A DNA stretch of 64,000 nucleotides, taken from contig NZ_JACHNB010000001.1 in NCBI RefSeq assembly GCF_014205225.1, positions 7,917,501 through 7,981,500 on the forward strand, read 5' to 3'. This DNA comes from Actinoplanes octamycinicus (GTDB lineage: Bacteria > Actinomycetota > Actinomycetes > Mycobacteriales > Micromonosporaceae). The position numbers and the translations under genes were made by a program. The notes under the pieces were generated by a model, which was not told the origin of the DNA, ran no database searches, and worked only from the letters and a program-made list of their open reading frames with translations. Positions within the stretch are counted from its first letter, which is position 1. Each line of letters opens with the position of its first letter. This document shows positions 1 to 8,429 of this stretch, piece after piece.

Positions 1-64
1 CTGGAGTGCCTGGCCCGGACACAGCATCCGGAATGATTAGTCCGGCCCGGCATCGACGCTCGCC

Positions 65-328
65 GATCGTGGCGGAAGTCGGCACGGTTCGATGCGACGT
101 CCCGCCCCGAGGGCGATCTCCGGCGGCGCGGCGCGGCCTATGGTCGGCCCAGCGGATCGTGGCGGCTCCGCACTCGCGCCGGAGAGGCCGCGACGACCGA
201 AGCAGGTCGTGGCGGCTCGGCACCCGCGCCGCAGGCGCCATCACGGTCGCAGCGAATCGTGGCGGCTCGGCACCGCGCCGGAGGCGCCACCACAGTCGGA
301 ACGGATCGTGGCGGCTCGGCACCGCGCC
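65..328. repeat. Degenerate direct-repeat array upstream of an unknown gene
   Basis: Five copies of a roughly 25-bp unit with core TCGTGGCGGCTCGGCACC begin at about 65, 155, 205, 255 and 304. The last four are spaced 50, 50 and 49 bp apart; the first is more diverged. The array ends about 30 bp before the start codon at 360. It has open frames but no conserved protein, so it reads as non-coding tandem repeat. Function unknown. Confidence 0.7.
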
Positions 329-359
329 TGGGCCGCCGCGACGGGCGAAAGGGTGGAGC

Positions 360-776
360 ATGCCTCTCTTCGTTAAGCGCAAGTCAGCGCAGGTGCCGCA
401 ACAGCAGCAAGTGGTCGACCAGCGGGCTCTTGAGGAGGCGCAGAACGACTTCTCCAGCCGATTCAAGGCATGGCTGGAATCGCTCGGCGAGGCCCAGGCG
501 CATAGCGGGGCGGACGCGCCGACCGACGCCGTCGTGGAACGGGTGGGCGGTGTCCCCCAGCCGCAGGCGACCGAGACACTCAACCGCACGCAGATCATCT
601 TCCTGCGGTCGTACGCCCGCAGCTACGGCGTCCGCCTGGTGGAGAACCGCAAGATGCAGGCCGTGGTCGCCACAGCCCGCCCGGACAGCAGCAACCCGGA
701 GCGCAGCCGGCAACTCCAGGCCGCGGCCGACTTCTGGCAGGCCGTCGAGCTGTGGGTGGACCAAAGCCTCAGGTGA
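360..776 (+). CDS. Hypothetical protein, 138 aa
   Basis: I do not recognise the family. The ATG at 360 is preceded by GAAAGGGTGGAG, a good ribosome-binding site, and excludes the repeat array from the protein. The product is soluble with no signal peptide or membrane segment. It has a Gln-rich N-terminus (residues 10-20), a charged helical stretch, a Pro/Gln/Thr linker near residue 70, and a basic region (around 75-105, LRSYARSYGVRLVENRKMQ) before a C-terminal helix. A longer frame opens at position 6, but its first 118 residues are Arg/Ala-rich low-complexity translation of the repeats and are unlikely to be real. Confidence 0.65.
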   Translation: MPLFVKRKSAQVPQQQQVVDQRALEEAQNDFSSRFKAWLESLGEAQAHSGADAPTDAVVERVGGVPQPQATETLNRTQIIFLRSYARSYGVRLVENRKMQAVVATARPDSSNPERSRQLQAAADFWQAVELWVDQSLR

Positions 777-834
777 CGGATCAACGCTGGTCCCCGAGAC
801 CGCTTCACCACTGCGGGGCGCCAGACGTGGCGGG

Positions 835-1116
835 TCAGGGCGTGGGGCGCCAGGGGTGCTTGGCGTCCGTGGGGGTGGCGTCCGGGGTGACCTCGACGGC
901 GTAGGTGGGGCGGTCGCCGGGGACCGGACCGAGGTAGCTGTGGCCGGTGAGGTGGCACCAGGCGGGCAGGTCCAGGGGCGCGGCCGGGTCGGTGGCGATC
1001 AGGTGGACCAGGGCGCCGGGCGGCAGGGTGGCGATCAGCTTCCGCAGCTCGATCAGCAACACCACGCAACGCCGGTCGCCGCCGTCCAGCACGACCGGGC
1101 TCACCTGGGCATCCAC
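835..1116 (-). CDS. TusA-like sulfurtransferase-fold protein
   Basis: The 93-residue protein matches the TusA/SirA/YeeD fold: an N-terminal strand, a Cys at the usual active-site position, a helix (LLIELRKLIATLPPG), then strand and DPAAPLDLPAWCHLTGH, which matches the family's DPGAxxDIPAWC motif. Family members relay sulfur through a CPxP cysteine. Here the site reads RRCVVLL, so the Cys remains but both prolines are missing. It is the last gene of a minus-strand run. The substrate cannot be inferred; no thiolase or molybdenum-cofactor gene lies nearby. Confidence 0.7.
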   Translation of the reverse strand: MDAQVSPVVLDGGDRRCVVLLIELRKLIATLPPGALVHLIATDPAAPLDLPAWCHLTGHSYLGPVPGDRPTYAVEVTPDATPTDAKHPWRPTP

Positions 1117-1293
1117 CTGACCACTCCCTCCGATTCCGTTAGATCATCCCGAACGCGCAACCGACCCATGCCGGCTCCCCCGCCCGTACGCACCCGAGCC
1201 GGGCCGGCGGCGCTGAAAGGAAATAGCGGTGGAAGCGTCGGCGCAGAAGATGCGGCGCGAGCGGATCGGCGGCGTGGGCGGGTGGAGCGGGCG

Positions 1294-1734
1294 TCACGAC
1301 GCGCGGAGGCGGCGGGCGGCGGTGCGGACGCGGCGGGAGGCGCCGGGCATCTCGATCAGGGCGCGGATCTCGGCGTCGGTCAGCTCCGGGCGGGCGGCCA
1401 GTTCCAGGACCGCGGCGTACGGGCGGCTGTCGAGGTCTTCGAGCAGGGCCCTGGTCCGCCCCAGCACGGTCAGCAGGAGCGGGCGGTCGGCGTTCGGGTG
1501 CCGGGCCAGGTCGCGCAGCACGCTGTTGCGCGTCCACCGGTCCAGGTCGTCGACGGGCACCGCGGCCAGCGTCGCCGCGTCGGCCCGCGGGCAGGTGACC
1601 ACCGCGGACCGCACGAACGGGTACGGGCTGCGAGCCAACTCCCGCAACCCTTCCCGGTCGAGCCGCGGATCCGCGACCACGTCCCGATAGTGGACCGGCG
1701 TCCGCTCCCGGGGCAGCAGCTCGTCGAGGTTCAC
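1294..1734 (-). CDS. Leucine-rich-repeat-variant (LRV) protein
   Basis: This 146-residue protein is a short alpha-solenoid of LRV/HEAT-like repeats with units such as LDREGLRELARSPYPFVRSAVV and ADRPLLLTVLGRTRALLEDL. LRV repeats alternate helices in a right-handed superhelix and usually serve as binding scaffolds; no enzyme motif is visible. It follows the SMI1 gene by 55 bp on the same strand. A larger LRV protein at 56453-57286 shows that the family occurs twice in the window. The partner is unknown. Confidence 0.7.
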   Translation of the reverse strand: MNLDELLPRERTPVHYRDVVADPRLDREGLRELARSPYPFVRSAVVTCPRADAATLAAVPVDDLDRWTRNSVLRDLARHPNADRPLLLTVLGRTRALLEDLDSRPYAAVLELAARPELTDAEIRALIEMPGASRRVRTAARRLRAS

Positions 1735-1789
1735 CGCGGCACCGGACCTGGCCCGGCGGAGGTGCGCCGCCCCGGCAGCCGAGGGGCGG

Positions 1790-3133
1790 TCATTCCAGCG
1801 TCACCCGGGTGATCAGCGGGCGGTCCCGGAGGGCGAGCAGCTCGTTCGCCAGGTCCATCGTGGTGAACGGATGGCGCTCGCCGTGCACCACGATCTCGGC
1901 CGCGGCCAGGCCACCCGGAACGGCCCCGGCGTCCAGCAGCGTGCGCCACTCCGCGGGCCCGAGTTCGAGATACTCCAGGTCGGTCAGCGACCCGATCTCG
2001 CGCGGGTCGGCGAGCGTCCCCGGGTAGGCGCTCAGCGTCCGCAGCCGCGGCAGCCCCAGCACCGGCGCCAGGCTGACCGGCGCCTCCTCCCAGACACCGA
2101 TGCTCAGCACTTCCAGGTCGGGGTGGGCCGCCGCCTCGACGCTGCGCACGCTCCGCGCGTTGACGTAGGCCACCAGCGGCGCCTCGTCCGCCCGGCCGAA
2201 CGCGTCCGGGCGCTTCCGGCCGTGCACGATCAGGTCGGTGAGGCTGTCGGCGACCAGGCCGGCCCCGGCGTACTGCTCGTGGTCCAGCATGATCACCTGG
2301 CCGAGGTGGCCGCCCGGCCCGGGTGTCAGGTCGATGGTGAACTCGTCGCCGCCGCCGTTGCCGGCGAAGGCGATCCAGCCGGGCGACCCGGCCAGCCCCT
2401 GCACCGCGGCGCCGGGCGGCGTGCGCACCGCGGTCATCGCGGCCGCGCTCCACGGCGCCGGCCGGGCCGCCGCGGACATCACCCGCAGCCCGTCGAGCGG
2501 GTACAGCTCGACGCCGAGCGCCTCGCCGGCGGCTGCCATCGCCTCGTAGTCGCCGTCGAAGTCCGCCCAGCGCCCCCGGATCACCCGGTAGATCGCCTTG
2601 AGTTCGGCCGGCAGCGCGACGCCGAGACGGGCCTCGGCCTCGGCGATCTCCTCCTCGGTGGCGCCGACCGCCTCCGGCAGCCGCTCCCGCAGGGTGTGCT
2701 CCAGCAGTGCCGGGTCCGCGGACGGCGCCGCCGTCACCCCGGGGACCGGCTCCGGCAGCCGCCGCCACGGTGCCGGAACGGCGTCCTCGTCCAGGATCAG
2801 CGCGCCCGGGTGCGCGCCCAGGCCGTGCTCGACGGCCGGACCGAAGGTGATCAGGTGCAGCGCCGTCCGCTCCACGACGAAGGCGATCCGGTCCAGGCCC
2901 TCGGCGGCGAGCACGTCGCGGACCCGCTGCACCGCGTCCCACTCGTCCTGCATGTCCTCGACCTGCATGGCCTGTCCGGGTGGCGGCGTCCGCCGCGGCA
3001 CCGGCACACTCCACGAGCCCTGCCCGATGGCGCCGGCCAGGTAGCCGCCCGGCGCGGCGAGGGCCTCCACGTTGGCCGCCCGCACCACCCGCAGCAACGG
3101 TTCCCACGTCGTCAAGTCAGCGATCGAAGACAC
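1790..3133 (-). CDS. SMI1/KNR4 domain protein with C-terminal leucine-rich repeats
   Basis: A 447-residue protein. The N-terminal 130 residues are unassigned. An SMI1/KNR4-like domain follows (about 170-320: ATEEEIAEAEARLGVALPAE, then WADFDGDYE and GWIAFAGNGGGDEFTIDL). The last 120 residues contain LRR-like units (LPRLRTLSAYPG, LTDLEYLELG). The SMI1 superfamily is common among bacterial toxin immunity proteins, but no toxin gene is adjacent. GTG at 3133 was chosen because the sequence upstream becomes an antisense-like translation of the CMD gene. That gene lies 29 bp upstream, so the two may be co-transcribed. Confidence 0.75.
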   Translation of the reverse strand: MSSIADLTTWEPLLRVVRAANVEALAAPGGYLAGAIGQGSWSVPVPRRTPPPGQAMQVEDMQDEWDAVQRVRDVLAAEGLDRIAFVVERTALHLITFGPAVEHGLGAHPGALILDEDAVPAPWRRLPEPVPGVTAAPSADPALLEHTLRERLPEAVGATEEEIAEAEARLGVALPAELKAIYRVIRGRWADFDGDYEAMAAAGEALGVELYPLDGLRVMSAAARPAPWSAAAMTAVRTPPGAAVQGLAGSPGWIAFAGNGGGDEFTIDLTPGPGGHLGQVIMLDHEQYAGAGLVADSLTDLIVHGRKRPDAFGRADEAPLVAYVNARSVRSVEAAAHPDLEVLSIGVWEEAPVSLAPVLGLPRLRTLSAYPGTLADPREIGSLTDLEYLELGPAEWRTLLDAGAVPGGLAAAEIVVHGERHPFTTMDLANELLALRDRPLITRVTLE

Positions 3134-3162
3134 CGACGCAGTATCCCCGACGTGGTCCCGGC

Positions 3163-3645
3163 CTACTCGGTCCGGTAGTTCTTGCCGAGCGGCGCTCCCG
3201 GGATCGGCTTGGCGATCAGCGCCACCGGCACGAAGAACATCATCTGGGCGATGACCAGGGTCAGCGTCCACAGTGCCTGGTCGTCGTAGTGCCGGGTGGC
3301 CCGCAGGTACAGCTCGTCCGGCACCCGTTCCCCGGACGGATTCGGCGTGAGCACCGCCTCGGCCAGCTCCAACGCGATCCGCTCGGCGTCGGTGAAGTAC
3401 GGCGCGTCCCGCCACGACGCCACCGCGGTGATCCGGTCCGGGCTCTCCCCGGCCTTGCGCAGCATCCCGGTCTGACGCACGGTGTGATACGTGTTGCCGA
3501 CGAGCTGCCCCACCCGCAGGTGCACGAGCCCGATGGTGGCCGGCGGGATCGTCCCGTTGAGCGTGGCCTTGGTCAGACTGGCCGCCCACCCGCCCAGCTC
3601 CGGGAAGAAGGCGGCGGGGTCGGGCAGGCGCGATGTGGTCTCCAT
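3163..3645 (-). CDS. AhpD/carboxymuconolactone-decarboxylase-fold protein lacking the catalytic Cys-xx-Cys
   Basis: The 160-residue all-helical protein resembles actinobacterial CMD/AhpD family members over its full length, including the conserved ITAVASWRDAPYFTDAERIALELAEA block. The active-site segment that normally reads CxxC-x3-H is VGNTYHTVRQTG, so the cysteines are Asn51 and His54 and the His is Gln58. Peroxidase chemistry is therefore unlikely. It is divergently transcribed from an ECF41 sigma factor; ECF41 sigmas characteristically control one neighbouring CMD, oxidoreductase or epimerase gene. ATG at 3645 fits the family length. Confidence 0.8.
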   Translation of the reverse strand: METTSRLPDPAAFFPELGGWAASLTKATLNGTIPPATIGLVHLRVGQLVGNTYHTVRQTGMLRKAGESPDRITAVASWRDAPYFTDAERIALELAEAVLTPNPSGERVPDELYLRATRHYDDQALWTLTLVIAQMMFFVPVALIAKPIPGAPLGKNYRTE

Positions 3646-3654
3646 GCTGTCCCC

Positions 3655-3679
3655 GACGACGCAGCACGCGAGAATGTCA
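3655..3679 (-). promoter_or_regulatory. Possible ECF41-dependent promoter of the CMD-like gene
   Basis: Read on the minus strand, TGACA (3679-3675) is followed after 13 bp by CGTC (3661-3658), about 12 bp before the CMD-like ATG. The known ECF41 consensus is a TGTCA-type -35 and CGTC -10. The -35 is imperfect and the leader would be very short, so this is tentative. Confidence 0.3.
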
Positions 3680-3717
3680 GGCCCTCACGTTCCGCCCCGC
3701 TGCCTCGTCGGGTTGTC

Positions 3718-4593
3718 ATGAACCCGGAGAACGAACGCGGCCAGCTGATCAACGTCGCCTACCGCCTGCTCGGTTCCCTGGCCGACGCCGAGGACGTGGT
3801 GCAGGAGACGTACGCGCGCTGGTTTGCCATGTCCGCAGCGGATCAGGCGGCGATCGACGTGCCCGGCGCCTGGCTGACCAAGGTGGCCAGCCGGATCTGC
3901 CTGGACCAGCTGCGCTCGGCCCGGGTCCGCCGGGAGCGCTATGTCGGCGAGTGGATCCCGGAGCCGGTGCCGGAGCCGGACGGCGCCGACCCGGCCGACC
4001 GGATCACCCTGGACGAGTCGGTCAGCATGGCGTTCCTGGTGGTGCTGGACGCGATGACCCCGGCCGAGCGGGTGGCGTTCGTCCTGCACGACGTGTTCCG
4101 CTTCGCGTTCGCCGAGGTGGCCGAGGTGACCGGCCGCAGTGCGGCGGCCTGCCGCCAGCTGGCGTCGTCGGCCCGCCGCCGGGTCGCCGCCGCCCGTCCG
4201 GCCGCCGCACCGGCCGCTGGGATCGCCGCCGGGAAGGCCGCCGAGCAGGCCCGGGTGGTCCGCGACTTCAAGCTGGCCTGGGAGGCCAAGAACATCGAGG
4301 CGCTGGTCGGCCTGCTCGACCCGGACGCCACGGTGGTCGCGGACGGCGGCGGCCTGGTCACCGCGGCGCTGCACCCGATCGAGGGCCGCGAGCAGGTGGC
4401 CCGCTTCGCGGTGGCGCTAGCCGAGCGCGTGCCGGGCCTGCGCCTGGTGGAGGGCGCCGTCAACGGCGAGCCCGGCCTGATCACCCAGCACGACGGCGTC
4501 ACCACCGGCGTGATCGCCTTCGAGGTCGACGGCCCGCGCATCACCCGCATCTGGGCGGTCCGCAACCCGGAGAAGCTGCGCCCCTGGATCTGA
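3718..4593 (+). CDS. ECF41-family RNA polymerase sigma factor (SigJ-like)
   Basis: The 291-residue protein has sigma region 2 (about 5-75: AYRLLGSLADAEDVVQETYARW), region 4 (about 105-155: MTPAERVAFVLHDVFRFAFAEVAEVTGRSAAACRQ) and a C-terminal SnoaL-like domain (about 170-291). In ECF41 sigmas the SnoaL domain acts as a built-in regulator in place of an anti-sigma factor. The linker motif appears as DGGGL at about residue 209 (family DGGGK) and the C-terminal NPDKL motif as NPEKL. It is divergent from the CMD-like gene, the family's usual target. ATG at 3718 starts right at region 2. Confidence 0.9.
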   Translation: MNPENERGQLINVAYRLLGSLADAEDVVQETYARWFAMSAADQAAIDVPGAWLTKVASRICLDQLRSARVRRERYVGEWIPEPVPEPDGADPADRITLDESVSMAFLVVLDAMTPAERVAFVLHDVFRFAFAEVAEVTGRSAAACRQLASSARRRVAAARPAAAPAAGIAAGKAAEQARVVRDFKLAWEAKNIEALVGLLDPDATVVADGGGLVTAALHPIEGREQVARFAVALAERVPGLRLVEGAVNGEPGLITQHDGVTTGVIAFEVDGPRITRIWAVRNPEKLRPWI

Positions 4594-4666
4594 TCGGCAC
4601 CAGGTTGGCCGGCACCACGCCGGACAGGTGGCCGGCGAAGCGGCACACCTTGGCGCCGACCGCGGC

Positions 4667-7459
4667 TCAGCCGATCGGTTCGGGCAGGGGCAGCGACGTG
4701 GCCAGCTGGGCGCGGTTGCTCACCGACAGCTTCTGGAAGATGTGGGTCAGGTGGGTCTCCACCGTGCGGCGGGTTACATAGAGCTGGTCGGCGATCTCCC
4801 GGTTGCTGTGCCCGAGCGCGGCCAGCACCGCCACCCGGTGTTCGGCCGGGGTGAGCGCACCCGGACCGGTCGACACGCTGCGCCGCGGCCGCCCGCCGGC
4901 CGCCAGCAGCTCCTGCCGGGCGCGGGACGCGATCAGCCGCATGCCGCCGCGGTCGGCCAGGTCCAGCGCCCGGACCAGCGGGTCGCGGGCGGCCGCGCGC
5001 TGGTTGGCGCGGCGCAGCGCGGCGCCGAGTTCGACCAGGACCCGGGCGTGTTCCAGCCGGGCCGGGGAGCCGGCCAGCAGGTGCGCGGCCTGGGTGAGCA
5101 GCGGGACCGCGTCGGCCGGGGACACCGTGTGGGCCAGCGCGCGCAGGCCGGCGCCCCGCGCGCCGGGCAGGCCGACCCGGGCGGCCAGGTCCAGGTGTTC
5201 CTCGGCGAGGCGGCGGGCCGCGGTCAGGTCGCCCAGCGCGGCCAGGGCCGTGCTGTCATCGACCCGCCAGCAGGCGAAGGCCGGGTTGTGGACGTCCAGC
5301 GCCCGCCACGTCTCGGCCGCCGCGAGCAGATCCCGGTGCGCGTCGGCCGCCCGGTGCCGGGCCAGCCACAGCCGGGCCCGGCGCTCCAGCAGCATGGCGG
5401 TGCGCAGCTTGCCGGGCACCGCCTCGCCCGCCCCGAACCGGCCGGCCGACGCCAGCGCCGCCTCGGCCGCGTCCAGCTCGTCCGCCTCGACCAGCGCCTC
5501 CAGCAGCGGGAACAGCGTCCACACCAGGCCCGGCGCGGGCGGGTTCGCCAGTTTGAACTCGAAGGCGAACCGGGCGTCGGTGACCGCCTCCCGGACCCGG
5601 CCGAGCTGCACCAGCGCGTGCGCCCGGATGAAACTGCCGTGCGCGAGAGCGGTCATCCAGCCGCGCGGCCGGGCCACGTCGATCAGCGCGTCGCAGAGCG
5701 CCCGGACGGTGTCCAGTTCCTCCACCACCACCAGGTCGAACTTGAGGAACGTGGCGAGCAGCGAGTCGGTGTCCGCGTCCAGCACGGCGCGCAGGGCCGC
5801 GGTCGCCTCGGCGGCCGGGCGGCCGTCGCAGATCGCCCGGTGGGCGCGGTGCACCTGCCACAGCGGCAACCGGCCGGCCCGCTCGGTCCGGTCCCGGGCG
5901 TCGGCCACCTCGTCGGCGTCCAGCCAGGCGTTGCAGACCAGCTCGCCCTCCAGCCGTTCGAGCAGCTCCGGGTCGGCGCCGGCGCCGCGGTCCAGCACCG
6001 CGCGGGACAGCTTCAACGCCTCCTCGGGATATCCGGCCATGCCGAGAGCGCGGGTGCCGGCCAGCCCGAGCCGGGCCCGCTGATCCGGGTCGGTGGCCAG
6101 CCCGACCGCGTCGGCGAGCAGGTCGTACGCGTGCGGTTTCTCCTGCTCGGCGGTGACCAGGCCGAGCCGGCCGAGCAGCTCCGCCTCGTCGTGGGTGGCG
6201 ATCGGCGGCTCGGCCAGCGCCCGCCGCAGGAAGGTGGCGGCGCTCTGCGGGGCGCCGCGCCGCCAGGCCCGGTCGGCGGCGGTGCGCAGCGCGGTGATCG
6301 TCGCCGGCTCGCCGGCCGGTTCGGTCCGCAGCAGGTGCAGCGCCACCGTCTCCGGGTCGGCCCGTTCCCGCTCCAGCATCCGCGCCGCCCGGGCGTGCCA
6401 CAGCGCCCGCTCGCCGGCCGGCAGCCCGGTGTAGAGGGCCGCCTCGACCAGCGGGTGCACCAACGCGTAGCCGTCCGCGCCGCCCTGGATCAGCCCGGCG
6501 TCGCGCAGCCGGTCGGCCAGCCGGCAGGCCCGCGGGTGGTCCAGGTCGGCCAGGTCGCGGGCGTGCCGCAGCGGTGTCCCGCGGCCGAGCACGGCGAACG
6601 CCCGGGCCAGCTCGGCGGTCCCGGCCGGCAGCCGGGCCAGCTGCCGGTCGACCGCCCGGGCCACCTGCTCCGGGCCGAAGCCGCTGAGCCCGGCCGCGAC
6701 GTCGTCGGTCGGCGTCACCCGTTCCGCGACCAGGTGGTCGAGCAGCGCGCCGAGCAGGAACGGGTTGCCGGCGGTGGCGGCGTGGCAGGCTCCGGCGAAC
6801 GCCGGGCCGGCGGCCGGCAGCCGGTCCTGGACGATGGCCCGCACGGTGTCCGGTTCCAGCGGGCTGGGCCGCACCGGCGCCCCGGCCGCGGCGAGTAGCT
6901 CGGCGAGCAGGTCGGGTTCGGCGGGCGGCTCGCCGGAGCGGACCGCGCACAGGATGCCGAGCGGCAGCCCGGCCAGCCGCCGGGTGAGCTGGCCGAGCCA
7001 GCGCAGCGACGGCGCGTCCGCCCAGTGCACGTCGTCGACCAGCAGCAGGGTGGCGGCCCGGGCGGCGAGTCCGCAGGTCAGCCAGGTGAGCCCGTGCGCG
7101 GCGGCGTGCATGGCGTCGCCGGTCGGCGCGTGGGTGGCGGCGTCGCCGTCGAGCGCCCGGCGGGCCGGGGCGGCCGCGCCGACCGCGAGGGTGTCCCACT
7201 CCGGGCTCTGCCGCAGCGGGGCGAACAGCTGCCGGGCGATCCCCCAGCCGGCGTCGCGGTCCAGCGGGCCGCCCCACGCGGACAGCACCCGCAGGCCGGC
7301 GGCGGACGCGTCGGTGCCGGCCGCGGCCAGCAGGCTGGACTTGCCGATCCCGGCCGGGCCTTCCACGACGATCACGGCGCCGGTGCCGGAGCGCACCTGG
7401 GCGAGCCGGTGGTCGAGCATCGCCAGCTCCGCATCGCGTTGCAGTAACACGCGCGGCAT
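4667..7459 (-). CDS. LAL-type LuxR-family transcriptional regulator (AAA plus HTH)
   Basis: A 930-residue large ATP-binding LuxR regulator. The N-terminal AAA/NACHT-like ATPase has Walker A GPAGIGKSS (about 30-38) and Walker B LLLVDDVHWAD. A long TPR-like helical middle follows. The C-terminal LuxR HTH is the last 60 residues (LTPAEHRVAVLAALGHSNRE, then a VETHLTHIFQKL recognition helix). Such proteins activate catabolic or secondary-metabolite genes in response to an unknown ligand. ATG at 7459 (MPRVLLQRDAEL) is the family start; a start at 7519 would add 20 unmatched residues. It is divergent from a methyltransferase, the likeliest local target. Confidence 0.88.
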   Translation of the reverse strand: MPRVLLQRDAELAMLDHRLAQVRSGTGAVIVVEGPAGIGKSSLLAAAGTDASAAGLRVLSAWGGPLDRDAGWGIARQLFAPLRQSPEWDTLAVGAAAPARRALDGDAATHAPTGDAMHAAAHGLTWLTCGLAARAATLLLVDDVHWADAPSLRWLGQLTRRLAGLPLGILCAVRSGEPPAEPDLLAELLAAAGAPVRPSPLEPDTVRAIVQDRLPAAGPAFAGACHAATAGNPFLLGALLDHLVAERVTPTDDVAAGLSGFGPEQVARAVDRQLARLPAGTAELARAFAVLGRGTPLRHARDLADLDHPRACRLADRLRDAGLIQGGADGYALVHPLVEAALYTGLPAGERALWHARAARMLERERADPETVALHLLRTEPAGEPATITALRTAADRAWRRGAPQSAATFLRRALAEPPIATHDEAELLGRLGLVTAEQEKPHAYDLLADAVGLATDPDQRARLGLAGTRALGMAGYPEEALKLSRAVLDRGAGADPELLERLEGELVCNAWLDADEVADARDRTERAGRLPLWQVHRAHRAICDGRPAAEATAALRAVLDADTDSLLATFLKFDLVVVEELDTVRALCDALIDVARPRGWMTALAHGSFIRAHALVQLGRVREAVTDARFAFEFKLANPPAPGLVWTLFPLLEALVEADELDAAEAALASAGRFGAGEAVPGKLRTAMLLERRARLWLARHRAADAHRDLLAAAETWRALDVHNPAFACWRVDDSTALAALGDLTAARRLAEEHLDLAARVGLPGARGAGLRALAHTVSPADAVPLLTQAAHLLAGSPARLEHARVLVELGAALRRANQRAAARDPLVRALDLADRGGMRLIASRARQELLAAGGRPRRSVSTGPGALTPAEHRVAVLAALGHSNREIADQLYVTRRTVETHLTHIFQKLSVSNRAQLATSLPLPEPIG

Positions 7460-7497
7460 CCGCCGACCGTACGTCGTGGTGCCGACACAGGAAACCT

Positions 7498-7529
7498 CGT
7501 GGTCGGATCCACGATTCAACGCATCGTGG
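7498..7529. promoter_or_regulatory. Inverted repeats between LAL regulator and methyltransferase
   Basis: CCACGAT (7509-7515) and ATCGTGG (7523-7529) form a perfect 7-bp inverted repeat around TCAACGC. A preceding CGTGG (7498-7502) pairs with the same left arm, giving alternating dyads. The site lies 20 bp before the methyltransferase start, so it is a plausible operator for the divergent LAL regulator. Confidence 0.4.
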
Positions 7530-7548
7530 AAATCCGCAGGATCAGGAC

Positions 7549-8343
7549 ATGGAAACCACCGAGTACGCCTTGGGCCGCACGCCCGAGGAATATGAACGGG
7601 TCCGGGCGCAGGCCCGGCTCTGGGAGCCGGACACCGCCCGGCTGCTCGACCGCCTCGGCGTCGGCGCCGGGGCCCGCTGCCTGGACGCCGGGTGCGGGCC
7701 GGGCGAGACGATGCGCGGGCTCAAGGATCGGGTCGGCCCGCACGGCACGGTGACCGGGCTCGACCTGGACACCGGGATGGCGGCGGCTGCCGAGTCGTAC
7801 ACCGGCTGCCGGGTGCTGATCCACGACGTCACCAAGGACGAGCCGATCCCGGGCGGTCCCTACGACCTGGTCTACGCCCGGTTGCTGCTGTTCCACACGC
7901 CGGATCAGGTGGCCGCGCTGCGCCGGCTGTGGCAGGCGGTCGCGCCCGGCGGGCACCTGCTGGTGCAGGACTACGACCTGCGTACGGTCGGGGTGATGCC
8001 GCCGCTGGAGATCGGCGAGCGGATGACCGCCGTGGTGCTCCAGGCGTTCGGCGCGGCCGGATGTGACGTGCGGGCCGGCACCCGGCTGCCGCATATCATG
8101 GCGCGGGCCGGGATCGGCGCGCCGGACGGCACCGACGTGGCCGGCCGGCTGATCCCGGTGGCGGCCGGGACCCCGATCCTGGAGAGCGTCTACCGCAGCC
8201 TGCTGCCGGTCGCCTACGCCAACGACCTGGTCACCCCGGCGGAGGCGGAGCGGTCGATCGAGATCCTGCACGCCGAGACCGCCGCGCACCCGGACCGGTC
8301 GGTGCTGCTGCCGCTGCTCAACGGCGCCTGGAAGAAGAAATGA
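7549..8343 (+). CDS. Class I SAM-dependent methyltransferase
   Basis: A 264-residue Rossmann-fold methyltransferase. Motif I is CLDAGCGPGE (about 45-54), followed by the acidic end of strand 2 (VTGLDLD), motif II/III-like PYDLVYARLLLFH, and the post-motif VAPGGHLLVQDYD. The C-terminal half has the substrate-side cap typical of small-molecule or quinone-type methyltransferases; the acceptor is not predictable. AGGATCAGG precedes the ATG. A strong hairpin follows the stop. It is divergent from the LAL regulator, with inverted repeats between. Confidence 0.85.
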   Translation: METTEYALGRTPEEYERVRAQARLWEPDTARLLDRLGVGAGARCLDAGCGPGETMRGLKDRVGPHGTVTGLDLDTGMAAAAESYTGCRVLIHDVTKDEPIPGGPYDLVYARLLLFHTPDQVAALRRLWQAVAPGGHLLVQDYDLRTVGVMPPLEIGERMTAVVLQAFGAAGCDVRAGTRLPHIMARAGIGAPDGTDVAGRLIPVAAGTPILESVYRSLLPVAYANDLVTPAEAERSIEILHAETAAHPDRSVLLPLLNGAWKKK

Positions 8344-8353
8344 GCGTGGCACG

Positions 8354-8382
8354 GGTCCGCGCACTTCGACTTCGCGCGGACC
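8354..8382. terminator. Hairpin terminator between convergent genes
   Basis: GGTCCGCGC (8354-8362) and GCGCGGACC (8374-8382) form a perfect 9-bp stem with an 11-nt loop just after the methyltransferase stop. There is no U-tract, as is common in actinomycetes. It can serve both convergent genes. Confidence 0.65.
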
Positions 8383-8429
8383 GGGCGGGTGGTCACCAAC
8401 AACGCGGCCAGCACCCAGCCGCCGCGGGG

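Noticed and set aside
5256..7277. A 673-codon minus-strand frame within the LAL gene
   Set aside because: Shifted frame of the LAL coding sequence; low-complexity Arg/Ala/Gly translation.
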